Shown: piece after piece, positions 10,598 to 20,228 of the stretch
How the letters are laid out: each line of letters begins with the position of its first letter
How positions within the stretch are numbered: position 1 is the first letter of the stretch
DNA from: Microbacterium sp. LWH11-1.2
GTDB taxonomy: Bacteria; Actinomycetota; Actinomycetes; Actinomycetales; Microbacteriaceae
Assembly (NCBI RefSeq): GCF_038397745.1
Contig: NZ_CP151636.1
Location: 2,170,001-2,234,000, forward strand
Length of the DNA stretch: 64,000 bases
Reading direction: 5' to 3'
Translations under genes and position numbers: made by a program
Notes under the pieces: model-generated
The model's database searches: none
Told to the model about the DNA's origin: nothing
Seen by the model: only the letters and a program-made list of their open reading frames with translations

Positions 10598-11539
10598 TCA
10601 CGTCCGAGCGGTCAGGGTGAGCAGCGTGGCCTCCGGGCGGCAGGCGAAACGGACCGGTGCATAGATCGAGTGGCCGCAGCCGGCGCTGACGTTCAGGGGG
10701 ACCGTGCGGTCGCCGTGGGACCAGGTGCTGAGTCCCTTGGCCTGCTTCAGCGGGATGTCGCAGTTCGCCACCAGCGCGCCGTAGCCGGGCAGGCACACCT
10801 GGCCGCCGTGCGTGTGGCCCCCGAAGATCGCGTCCGCGCCGAGGCCGGTGAAGCCGTTGAGGATCCGCTGGTAGGGAGCATGGGTGACGCCGAGCCGCGT
10901 GATGCCGGCATCCGCTGCGCCGAGGTCGCCGATCGCGGCGGGCAGCAGATCGAGCCGATCCCAGTCGCGGTGCGCGTCGTTCACGCCGAAGAAGTCGACC
11001 GTGTTGCCGGCGACGGTCAGCCGCGCGGCCGCGTTGTCGAGATCGGTCCAGCCGAGCTCGTCGGTGAAGTACCGGTCCAGTGCCTCGGTGTCGAGGGTCT
11101 CGGGTTCGTGCTGCTTCTTCGACGGGCCGAGGAAGTACCGCAGCGGATTGCGCGGAGACGGGCCGACGACATCGTTCGAGCCGTGCACGAACACCCCGGG
11201 GATGCCGGCGAACGGATCGAACGCGCGGCGGATGCCCACGAGTCCGTCGCGGTGCCCGAGGTTGTCGCCGGTGTTGACGACGAGGTCGGGCTTCAGCTGC
11301 GCGAGCGACGCCAGCCAGTCCTGCTTGCGGTGCTGCCAGGGCGCCATGTGCGCATCCGAGATGTGCAGGACGCGGATGGGCGTCGAGCCGGGGGAGAGCG
11401 CGGGTGCCGTCTCCTCACGAAGCGTGAAGAGATAGCGCTCGATGCCGATGCCCCACACCGCCGCCGCGACACCCGCGGCCCCCACCGCGCCGAGCGCGAT
11501 GAGGGCCGGGTGTGCGGATCGGCCGGAGGCTACTGGCAC
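10598..11539 (-). CDS. Metallophosphoesterase, membrane-anchored
   Basis: A 313-residue calcineurin-like phosphoesterase with one N-terminal hydrophobic segment (about residues 9-27) and all metal motifs: SDAHMAPW (D-X-H), NTGDN (GD), HGSNDV (GN[HD]) and [14 protein letters not shown] (GHXH). The GTG at 11539 overlaps the end of the penicillin-binding protein by 10 nt. Adjacent location to class A PBP genes is common in actinobacteria, which suggests a cell-envelope role, but the substrate is not known. Confidence 0.9.
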   Translation of the reverse strand: MPVASGRSAHPALIALGAVGAAGVAAAVWGIGIERYLFTLREETAPALSPGSTPIRVLHISDAHMAPWQHRKQDWLASLAQLKPDLVVNTGDNLGHRDGLVGIRRAFDPFAGIPGVFVHGSNDVVGPSPRNPLRYFLGPSKKQHEPETLDTEALDRYFTDELGWTDLDNAAARLTVAGNTVDFFGVNDAHRDWDRLDLLPAAIGDLGAADAGITRLGVTHAPYQRILNGFTGLGADAIFGGHTHGGQVCLPGYGALVANCDIPLKQAKGLSTWSHGDRTVPLNVSAGCGHSIYAPVRFACRPEATLLTLTART

Positions 11540-14100
11540 GTCACGCCGACGGTGGTGGCCTTGCTGGCCGCGGCTCCCGGGGCGGGATCCGACCCGGTCA
11601 CGGCGGCCGTCGGAGGATTGCAGGAGGCGTCGAAGCTGATCTTCGTGAAGCCCGCCGCGATCAGTGCGGCCTGAGCCTGCGCCTTCGACATCCCCACCAG
11701 GTTCGCGGGCACGGTCGTTCCGGAGCCGTTGCTGGTCGCGACCGTGATCGTCGCACCGGCCGGAGCCTGGCCGTTCGGATCCTGGGCCGCGACGAGACCG
11801 GCGGCGAGGTTGCTGTCGATCTCTCCACCCTGCGAGAACTGGAAGCCGGCGCCCTCGAGGGTCGCCTTCGCGGCATCCACGGTCATGCCCACCACGCTGG
11901 GCACGTCCGTCAGAACGACCTTGGTGAGGTTGCGGTCGGGCTGCGGGAAGTCGTCGCCGCCGTAGGCCGCGTTCGCGGCGGCCTGCGCCACCTCGGCCAG
12001 CGGGTAGCGCAGGTCGTTGAGCTGCCAGTCGCCGTACCATTCGCGGTAGATGTTGTCCTGGCCCTGGGTGCGGCCGACCCACGCGGCGGTCGCGACCTTG
12101 GTGCTGGCCTCGATCATCATCGTGCCGTATTCGTTGTGCGTGCCCGTCTTTCCGATCAGCGGCGTGCCGTCGCCCGGGTTGGCCCGGCTTCCGGTGCCGC
12201 CCGAGTTCATGACGCCCTGGAGGGCGTAGGCGGCGGTCGCCGCGACCTCGGGGCTGATGACGCCGGCGGTGCACGATGATGCCGGGAGCTCGCGGTCCTT
12301 GCCGTCGGCGCCGATGACGCGATCGATCGCTCGGGGGGTGCACAGCGTGCCGCCGCTCGCGACCGTCGCGTAGGCGTTGGCCATGGCCAGCGGCGAGATG
12401 TTCTTCGAGCCGAGCACGTCGAAGGGGACGTTGCTGTCGGTGGTCTTCTCGCCCGTGGCGACCGTGACGCCCATGCGGTCGGCGACCTTGTTGATGTCGC
12501 AGAGGTCGAGCTTGGACGCCATCGCGAAGAAACCGCTGTTCAGCGACTGCGCCGTGAAGTTCATCACGGTCCCGGTGTAGCCGGCCGCGCTGTTGAAGTT
12601 CCCGATCTCGCGGGTGTTGGCGGTCATGGTGCCGCCGCCGCAGGCCGCCGCGGTGAACTTCATGTTCGTCTGCAGGCTGCCGTCGACCCGCTCGTTGACG
12701 GAGTGCCCCTTCTCGAGCCAGTCGATCAGGGTGAAGAGCTTGTATGTCGACCCGACGGGGAACCCGACCGAGTCGCCGTTCTTCTTGTCGCCGGCGAACA
12801 CCAGCGAGGTGTAGTCCGGACTGTCGGTGATCGTCTCGCTGAACAGCGTGTTCTGCGTCATCGAAAGGATGCGGCCGGTGCCGACCTCGATCGAGGTGCC
12901 CGTCGCACCGAAGTACGCGCCGTAGCTCGTCGGGACGATGTCGGCCATCGTCTGGGCGGCCGGCTCCTGGATGCGGAAGTCCAGCGACGTGAAGATCTTG
13001 AGGCCACCGCGGCGGAGCAGATCACGACGATCCTGCAGGGTCTCGCCGAACGACGGGTCCGTCTCGATGATCGACTTCACGTACTGGCAGAAGTACGCGT
13101 TGCGTCCGGCCGACGCGCAGCCCTGCGTCGGCGGGTTGAGCAGCGGCTCGATGGCGGAGGCATCCGCCTCGTCGTACTGCGCCTGCGTGATCTTGCCGTC
13201 GGTGAGCATGCGGCCGAGCACGTAGTGACGCCGGTCCTTGGTCAGCGAGTACCCGTCTTCGGCTCCGTTGACCGCGGTGCCGTCGTCGTTCGTCGACGTG
13301 CCCTCCGGCTGGTCGATGCGGAAGGTGTTCGGGTTCTGCACGATGCCGGCGAGCGTCGCCGCCTGCGCGACGGTGAGGTTCGCGGCGGTCGTGGAGAAGT
13401 AGTAGTTGGCTGCGGATTCGATGCCGTAGACCGTGCCGCCGAAGTTGGCGATGTTGAGGTAGCCGAGAAGGATGTCGTTCTTCGAGAAGTCCTTCTCGAT
13501 CTGGATCGCGTAGCGCATCTCCTGGAGCTTGCGCTCGATGCCCTTGCTGCCGACCGCGTTCGTCGCGTCGAGCCAGCACTGCTGCAGCTCTTCCGAGTAC
13601 GTCTCGGAGGTCGTGTCGACCTCCTGCTCGCACTGCTGGATCAGCACGTTCTTGACGAACTGCTGGCTGATCGTCGAGGCGCCGCGACTCGACGTGCCGC
13701 GCACGTTGTCGACCAGGGCCTTGACGGTGGCGCCGACGTTCACGCCGCCGTGGCTGTAGAAGTTCTTGTCCTCGCTCGAGAGGATCGCGTCGTACAGTGC
13801 CGGGGCGACCTGCTCATAGGTGACCGGGACGCGGTTCTGCTCGTAGAACGAGGCGAGCTCGACCGGGGTGCCGTCGGGAGCCGTCGCGTAGATGGTCGAC
13901 TGCTCCATCGGAGTACCCGGGTTGAGGTTCTCGGGGAGCTGGTCGAACAGGGTCAGAGCCTGGGTGCCGGCGACTCCGGTCATGGCGAGGACCGGGGTGA
14001 CGCTCGCCGTGACCAGCAGACCGGCGACGGCGCTCAGACCGACGAGCCCGACGAGACCGCCGAGCACGCCTCTCACCGTTCGATTCTTCTTTTGGGGCAT
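11530..14100 (-). CDS. Class A penicillin-binding protein with PASTA domains
   Basis: Bifunctional peptidoglycan glycosyltransferase/transpeptidase of 856 residues. It has an N-terminal membrane anchor (about 11-40), the GT51 domain (EDKNFYSHGGVN, STISQQFVKN), and a transpeptidase domain with the S-T-Y-K active site (Ser near 449), SLN and KTGTH (near 650). Two PASTA repeats follow from ~715 (VPSVVGMTVDAAKATL and VPANLVGMSKAQAQAAL). The start MPQKKNRTVRG is chosen because TACGAT lies 7 nt upstream and the extension above it is not conserved-looking. It makes and cross-links cell-wall glycan outside the membrane. Confidence 0.95.
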   Translation of the reverse strand: MPQKKNRTVRGVLGGLVGLVGLSAVAGLLVTASVTPVLAMTGVAGTQALTLFDQLPENLNPGTPMEQSTIYATAPDGTPVELASFYEQNRVPVTYEQVAPALYDAILSSEDKNFYSHGGVNVGATVKALVDNVRGTSSRGASTISQQFVKNVLIQQCEQEVDTTSETYSEELQQCWLDATNAVGSKGIERKLQEMRYAIQIEKDFSKNDILLGYLNIANFGGTVYGIESAANYYFSTTAANLTVAQAATLAGIVQNPNTFRIDQPEGTSTNDDGTAVNGAEDGYSLTKDRRHYVLGRMLTDGKITQAQYDEADASAIEPLLNPPTQGCASAGRNAYFCQYVKSIIETDPSFGETLQDRRDLLRRGGLKIFTSLDFRIQEPAAQTMADIVPTSYGAYFGATGTSIEVGTGRILSMTQNTLFSETITDSPDYTSLVFAGDKKNGDSVGFPVGSTYKLFTLIDWLEKGHSVNERVDGSLQTNMKFTAAACGGGTMTANTREIGNFNSAAGYTGTVMNFTAQSLNSGFFAMASKLDLCDINKVADRMGVTVATGEKTTDSNVPFDVLGSKNISPLAMANAYATVASGGTLCTPRAIDRVIGADGKDRELPASSCTAGVISPEVAATAAYALQGVMNSGGTGSRANPGDGTPLIGKTGTHNEYGTMMIEASTKVATAAWVGRTQGQDNIYREWYGDWQLNDLRYPLAEVAQAAANAAYGGDDFPQPDRNLTKVVLTDVPSVVGMTVDAAKATLEGAGFQFSQGGEIDSNLAAGLVAAQDPNGQAPAGATITVATSNGSGTTVPANLVGMSKAQAQAALIAAGFTKISFDASCNPPTAAVTGSDPAPGAAASKATTVGVTCQ

Positions 14101-14215
14101 ACGCTTGATCGTAGGGGAGTTCCCTGAATACCGCCTTTGACGAGCCTGCACCCTCGAACCGCCGGGTTTCGAGCCTGCCACCACGGGGTGCGGCGCCCGA
14201 ATCGACAGGAGTGCC

Positions 14216-14440
14216 ATGACCACGTGGGAATACCTGACCACGCCGCTGCTGATCCACAACACGGCTGCGATCCTCAACAACTGGGGCAAGCAGGGCTGGG
14301 AGCTGGTCCAGGTCGTACAGGGTCCGGAGGGCGGCCTGGTCGCCTACCTGAAGCGTCCCGTGACGTCCGACGCCTCGGCGAACGCCGGCCTCGCGGCCGC
14401 GGCTGAAGCCGCTCGCCAGTTCGAGGGAGGCGCGGCATGA
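14216..14440 (+). CDS. DUF4177-type small protein
   Basis: A 74-residue protein beginning MTTWEYLTTPLLIHNTAAILNNWGKQGWELV, which matches the pattern of actinobacterial DUF4177 proteins (E-Y-x-T followed by GxxGWELV). AGGAG at 14205-14209 precedes the ATG. It is divergent from the penicillin-binding protein and overlaps ridA by 4 nt. Function unknown; the pairing with ridA is conserved in related genomes as far as I know. Confidence 0.85.
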   Translation: MTTWEYLTTPLLIHNTAAILNNWGKQGWELVQVVQGPEGGLVAYLKRPVTSDASANAGLAAAAEAARQFEGGAA

Positions 14441-14895
14441 CCGTCTCCGCACGCCTCGCCGAGCTCGGCATCGAGCTGCCGGCCGTCGCCGCTCCCGTCG
14501 CCGCATACGTGCCCGCCGTCGTCCACGACGGCCTCGTCTACACCTCCGGTCAGCTGCCGTTCACCGCGGGCGCCCTCCCCGCGACGGGCAAGCTCGGCGC
14601 AGAGATCACGGCCGAGGACGCCAAGGGCTACGCCCGCACCTGCGCGCTGAACGCGCTGGCCGCGGCAGCGGATGCCGCGGGCGGCGTCGACCGCATCGCC
14701 GGCGTGCTGCGGGTCGGCGGCTTCGTGGCATCCGTCCCGGAGTTCTCCGGGCAGCCGGGCGTCATCAACGGCGCCAGCGAGGTCCTCGGCGAGATCTTCG
14801 GCGACGCCGGCCGGCACGCGCGCGCCGCCGTCGGTGTGCCGGTGCTCCCGCTCGACAGCCCGGTCGAGGTCGAGGTCACGTTCATCCTCGCCTGA
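14437..14895 (+). CDS. ridA: RidA-family enamine/imine deaminase
   Basis: A 152-residue YjgF/YER057c protein that hydrolyses reactive enamines/imines released by PLP enzymes. Features include VHDGLVYTSGQLPF near residue 30-45, the 'GASEVLGEIFG...HARAAVGVPVLPLDSPVEVE' C-terminal strand-helix block with the catalytic-site Arg in HARAAVGV. The ATG overlaps the DUF4177 stop (ATGA). This is the long actinobacterial version of the family (about 150 rather than 128 residues). Confidence 0.93.
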   Translation: MTVSARLAELGIELPAVAAPVAAYVPAVVHDGLVYTSGQLPFTAGALPATGKLGAEITAEDAKGYARTCALNALAAAADAAGGVDRIAGVLRVGGFVASVPEFSGQPGVINGASEVLGEIFGDAGRHARAAVGVPVLPLDSPVEVEVTFILA

Positions 14896-14898
14896 CAC

Positions 14899-14940
14899 GT
14901 CGACAGGCTCAGCGACCCGTGGGTCCCTGAGCCTGTCGAG
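14899..14940. terminator. Palindromic TCGACAGGCTCAG repeat between convergent genes
   Basis: TCGACAGGCTCAG (14900-14912) is inverted as CTGAGCCTGTCGA (14927-14939) with GCGACCC/GGGTCCC-like bases inside. The same palindromic word is, from memory, a common intergenic repeat in Microbacteriaceae. Its location between the converging ridA and acs stops fits a bidirectional terminator. Confidence 0.7.
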
Positions 14941-14949
14941 GGGCGCCGG

Positions 14950-16917
<1,968 letters not shown>

Positions 16918-17046
16918 CAGCAGGCGCTCCTTTGCGGCATCACGGGTCATGCGGGCACGGCGTGACTCTGCCACCGCCGTGTCAGGGCGAATCTATCCCC
17001 GGCGCCCGAGCGCGCATACTGCCGAAAGTCGGTAGTGGAGCGGGTT

Positions 17047-17074
17047 TTGTCAGGACGGTCGCCTTGCGTACACT
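17047..17074 (+). promoter_or_regulatory. Promoter of the 6C RNA
   Basis: TTGTCA (17047-17052), a 16-nt spacer and TACACT (17069-17074) form the most complete sigma-70-type promoter noted in the window. The predicted transcription start is near 17081, directly upstream of the C-loop hairpins. Confidence 0.7.
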
Positions 17075-17080
17075 CGACGT

Positions 17081-17182
17081 CAGCCGAATTCTCATTCGTG
17101 CCTTGGTGCGCCCGATTCCCCCGATCGTGGCCCACCGTGGGCGGCATCTCATTCCCCCCGTGAGATGCCGCCCATTTCCGTT
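17081..17182 (+). ncRNA. 6C small RNA (B11-like)
   Basis: Two consecutive hairpins have C-rich loops. The first (17105-17136) pairs GGTGCGCCCGAT with ATCGTGGCCCACC around the loop TCCCCCG. The second (17139-17173) has the perfect 13-bp stem GGGCGGCATCTCA/TGAGATGCCGCCC around TTCCCCCCG. This is the signature of the actinobacterial 6C RNA family, called B11 in Mycobacterium. 6C RNAs tend to lie near chromosome-partition and pilus (Tad) genes, which is the case here. The first loop has five rather than six cytosines. The second hairpin probably also ends transcription. The exact 5' and 3' ends are predicted. Confidence 0.85.
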
Positions 17183-17323
17183 GGGAGCGCTCTCGCTCTC
17201 AACTGGTGCTGCGCCATCTCCCGGTTCTGCACGGGAACACCGATGCCGGGGCTTCTGCACAGCACACGGCGTCGGCCGCTGTGCGGCGGTCGCCGTGACC
17301 GAGGCTCGGCATAGCTTCGCGTC

Positions 17324-18334
17324 ATGGCCGATTCCTTCGTCATCCAGCCGCGAGGCGGAACGCGCTCAGCGCTCGCTGAAGCGAACGTCTCCGAGCGACT
17401 GCGTGTGGACCCGGCCTTCGGACCGCTCGCCGAGCACTGCGTCGATGACACCGTCACCGACGTCTTCGTCAACGGAGCGGACGGATTGTTCATCGACCGG
17501 GGGAGCGGCGCCGAGCCCGTGTCCACCTGGAGGGCGTCGGAGCGCGAGGTCCGCGACCTGGCGGTAGCGCTCGTCGGGCTCGGAGGTCGGCACCTCGACG
17601 ATCAGGCGCCGTGCGTCGATGTGCGCCTCGACTCCGGCATCCGCGTCCACGCCGTGCTGGCGCCGGTGTCGACGACGGGGACCGCGCTGTCCATCCGGAT
17701 TCCTCGTGTGCGCGCCGCCGACCTCGATGCACTCGCGGCGCTCGGATCCTTCGACGCCCGCCAGCAGAGCTGGCTCACGACGCTGGTCGCCGAGCGGGCG
17801 AACATCCTCATCACGGGCGGCACCGGCACGGGCAAGACGACCCTGCTCTCGGCGCTGCTGTCCGAGGTCTCCGCCGCCGAGCGCATCGTCACGATCGAAG
17901 ACGTCGCGGAGCTCCGCCCTCGCCACCCTCATCACGTCGCGCTCGAGGCGCGTCAGGCCAACCTCGAGGGCGCGGGCGGGATCAGTCTCGCCCGGCTGGT
18001 GCGGGAGTCGCTGCGCATGCGGCCCGATCGCCTCGTGGTCGGGGAGTGTCGCGGTGAGGAGGTGCGGGAGCTGCTCACCGCCCTGAACACCGGGCACGAC
18101 GGCGGCGCGGGCACCCTGCACGCGAGCGGTCTGCGCGACGTGCCGGCGCGCCTCGAGGCGCTCGGGGCCCTCGCCGGGATGGATGCCACGGCGCTCGCCC
18201 GGCAGGCCGTCAGCGCCTTCACGATGGTGCTGCACCTCGAGCGCGCGCCCGACGGCACCCGGCGCATCGCCCAGGCGGGACGGCTCGTCCTGGACCGAGA
18301 GCGACTCGGCATCGAGGAGGTCTGGCCGTGGTGA
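17324..18334 (+). CDS. tadA: TadA-type secretion ATPase (CpaF family)
   Basis: A 336-residue hexameric ATPase expected to power assembly of Flp-type pili or Tad secretion at the cytoplasmic membrane. It contains Walker A GGTGTGKTT (about 165-173), an Asp box (IVTIEDVAELR), Walker B/His box (RPDRLVVGECRG, GHDGGAGTLHA). ATG 17324 lies 7 nt after TAGCTT (17312-17317), indicating a leaderless mRNA. It heads a tight operon with the next four genes, all overlapping or separated by under 40 nt. Confidence 0.94.
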   Translation: MADSFVIQPRGGTRSALAEANVSERLRVDPAFGPLAEHCVDDTVTDVFVNGADGLFIDRGSGAEPVSTWRASEREVRDLAVALVGLGGRHLDDQAPCVDVRLDSGIRVHAVLAPVSTTGTALSIRIPRVRAADLDALAALGSFDARQQSWLTTLVAERANILITGGTGTGKTTLLSALLSEVSAAERIVTIEDVAELRPRHPHHVALEARQANLEGAGGISLARLVRESLRMRPDRLVVGECRGEEVRELLTALNTGHDGGAGTLHASGLRDVPARLEALGALAGMDATALARQAVSAFTMVLHLERAPDGTRRIAQAGRLVLDRERLGIEEVWPW

Positions 18335-19230
18335 TCCGGTTCGGCCGACCGGCCGTGATCGAACCCGATGCGGCGGATGCGGCGACCTCGGTGCAGTCCC
18401 TCGCCGTGCTGCTCCAGGCGGGCGCCGTGCCGCTCGTCGCCTGGCGACACCTCGCCGAGACAGGCGATCGGCATGCCGCGTCCGTCGTGGACCGCGTGGC
18501 GTCGGGGGTGCCCCTGCTCGACGCGATCGAGGCCGAGGGTGGCGCGTGGGCCGATCTGGCCGCCGCGTGGGAGATCGCGACGACCGTCGGCGCGCCGCTG
18601 GCCGAGGTGCTCCGCATGATCGCCGAGACGCTGCGTGACGCGGCCTCCGCGGCCGACGACGTGCGCATCGCGCTGGCGGAGCCCGCGGGAACCGCGCGCC
18701 TGCTGCTGTGGATGCCGTTCGGCGGACTGCTGCTGGGCTTCGCCCTCGGCTTCGACACGCTGGGCGTGATCATCGCCAACCCGCTCGGCGCCGCGTGTGT
18801 GGTGGCGGGGCTGCTGTTGGTGGTGGCCGCGCGGCAGTGGACGCGGAGCCTGCTGAAGAAGGCGCGTCCTGCTCCGGGCACCCCGGGTATGAGGGCCGAG
18901 CTGGTCGCCGTCGCGCTCGCCGGCGGTGCCTCCATCGACCGGGCGCTGCGGCTCGTCGCGGAGAGTGCGGTCTCCGGAGCCGGAGAAGAGGAGCGCGTGA
19001 GGACCGTGCTGGATCTCTCCCGCGCGGCAGGCGTTCCGGCGGGCGAACTGCTCCGAGCAGCCGCGGCCCAGGACCGGCATTCCGCTCGAGTGCAGGGCCG
19101 CCTGCGCGCGGCGAAGCTCTCGACGCGCCTGCTCATCCCGCTCGGCGTCTGCACGCTGCCGGCATTCCTGCTGCTGGGCGTGGCACCGCTGCTGCTCAGC
19201 GTGCTCGCCTCGACCCCGCTTCCGCTGTGA
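18328..19230 (+). CDS. TadB/TadC-like membrane protein, two halves in one gene
   Basis: A 300-residue inner-membrane platform protein of the type II secretion F (GspF) superfamily. A first cytoplasmic helical bundle (residues ~20-110; SLAVLLQAGAVPLVAWRHL) is followed by a membrane hairpin (~118-170), a second similar bundle (~190-265; ELVAVALAGGASIDRALRLVAE) and a C-terminal membrane segment. Many actinobacteria encode TadB and TadC separately; here one gene seems to cover both, each half being short. The GTG overlaps the tadA stop by 7 nt. Confidence 0.85.
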   Translation: MVIRFGRPAVIEPDAADAATSVQSLAVLLQAGAVPLVAWRHLAETGDRHAASVVDRVASGVPLLDAIEAEGGAWADLAAAWEIATTVGAPLAEVLRMIAETLRDAASAADDVRIALAEPAGTARLLLWMPFGGLLLGFALGFDTLGVIIANPLGAACVVAGLLLVVAARQWTRSLLKKARPAPGTPGMRAELVAVALAGGASIDRALRLVAESAVSGAGEEERVRTVLDLSRAAGVPAGELLRAAAAQDRHSARVQGRLRAAKLSTRLLIPLGVCTLPAFLLLGVAPLLLSVLASTPLPL

Positions 19231-19268
19231 ACGACAGCGGAAGACATCACAGAGAAAGAAGGAACACC

Positions 19269-19466
19269 ATGAACGCCCTTCCCACGCTGGATCGCCGCCG
19301 CGCGGCACGTCTCTTCGGCGACGACACCGGAGCAGCCACAGCCGAGTACGCGATCACGACCATGGCCGCCGTGGCCTTCGCCGGACTGCTCGTCGTCATC
19401 ATGAGGTCGGACGAGGTGCGCGGCATCCTCACCGACCTCGTGCGCCGAGCGCTCACGGTGGCGTGA
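19269..19466 (+). CDS. Flp-pilin-like protein (DUF4244)
   Basis: A 65-residue protein in which GAATAEYAITTMAAVAFAGLLVVIM (about residues 21-45) provides the E-Y dipeptide followed by one hydrophobic helix, the layout of Flp pilins cleaved by a prepilin peptidase. A ribosome binding site (GAAGGAA) precedes the ATG. It sits between the platform protein and the TadE gene, as in other actinobacterial Tad loci. The stop overlaps the next start by 4 nt. Confidence 0.88.
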   Translation: MNALPTLDRRRAARLFGDDTGAATAEYAITTMAAVAFAGLLVVIMRSDEVRGILTDLVRRALTVA

Positions 19467-19822
19467 GCGTGCTCTCCGCGGCAGCGCGCCTCGGCGGGGA
19501 GCGCGGCTCGGTGGCCGCCGAGCTCGCGCTCGCGCTCCCGGCTGTGCTCCTCGCTCTCCTCCTGGGCGCCGGCGCCCTCGGGGCGGCATCCCGTCAGGTC
19601 GCTCTGCAGGATGCCGCCGCCGATGCTGCTCGTCTCCTCGGGCGCGGCGAGGGGGCCGGTGCGGCGGAGGGGATCGTGGGCCGCGCCGTCCCGGGAGCGG
19701 GGGTCTCGTCATCCCGCTCCGGCGACCTCGTGTGCGTCACCGCATCGATCGACGTGTCGCTCGGCGCCGTCATCCGTCTCCCGTTGCAGGCATCGAGCTG
19801 CGCGCTCGACGGCGGCCGCTGA
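19463..19822 (+). CDS. TadE-like minor pilin
   Basis: A 119-residue protein with the TadE N-terminus ERGSVAAELALALPAVLLALLLGAG (about 13-37): a Glu five residues after the G, followed by one membrane helix. The rest is expected outside the membrane. GTG start overlaps the preceding pilin stop. TadE-like proteins act as pseudopilins or anchors in pilus assembly. Confidence 0.85.
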   Translation: MSVLSAAARLGGERGSVAAELALALPAVLLALLLGAGALGAASRQVALQDAAADAARLLGRGEGAGAAEGIVGRAVPGAGVSSSRSGDLVCVTASIDVSLGAVIRLPLQASSCALDGGR

Positions 19823-20151
19823 TGGCCGGCACGGCGCTCGCGGCGGGCCTCCTGACCGTCGCGGCGGCGCTCTCCCTGGGGCTCGCCGCCGTCGGCGGGG
19901 CGGCCGTGACGGCTCAGCGCGCCGCCGGGGCAGCCGACGCCGCCGCGCTCGCCGCCGCCGATGCCGCCAGCGGTGCGGTGCCGTCGGCCGACGGCCCCTG
20001 CGCACTCGCGGCGCGGGTGGCGGGAGCCTCCGGAGCGACCCTCACCGGGTGCACCGTGCAGGGCTTCGTGGCGACTGTGCAGGTGCAGGCGGCGTACGCT
20101 GGTCTGGCTGCCGTCTCCCGCGCCCGTGCCGGGCCACCCGAGGGTCACTGA
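19822..20151 (+). CDS. Tad-locus helical secreted/membrane protein (Rv3660c-neighbourhood type)
   Basis: A 109-residue protein with an N-terminal hydrophobic helix (residues ~5-32), then AAVTAQRAAGAADAAALAAADAASG, which is typical of the last gene of actinobacterial tad operons ('helicase/secretion neighbourhood TadE-like'). It overlaps the TadE stop by 1 nt (TGATG). Two cysteines (in GPCAL and TGCTV) could form a disulfide outside the cell. The precise role is unknown. Confidence 0.78.
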   Translation: MAGTALAAGLLTVAAALSLGLAAVGGAAVTAQRAAGAADAAALAAADAASGAVPSADGPCALAARVAGASGATLTGCTVQGFVATVQVQAAYAGLAAVSRARAGPPEGH

Positions 20152-20228
20152 CGGCCGCGCGACCTCACTCACTGTGAACGACCCCACACAGTGGTGTGTA
20201 TGGTGTGCTTCGAAGAAAGGACGCCCCC

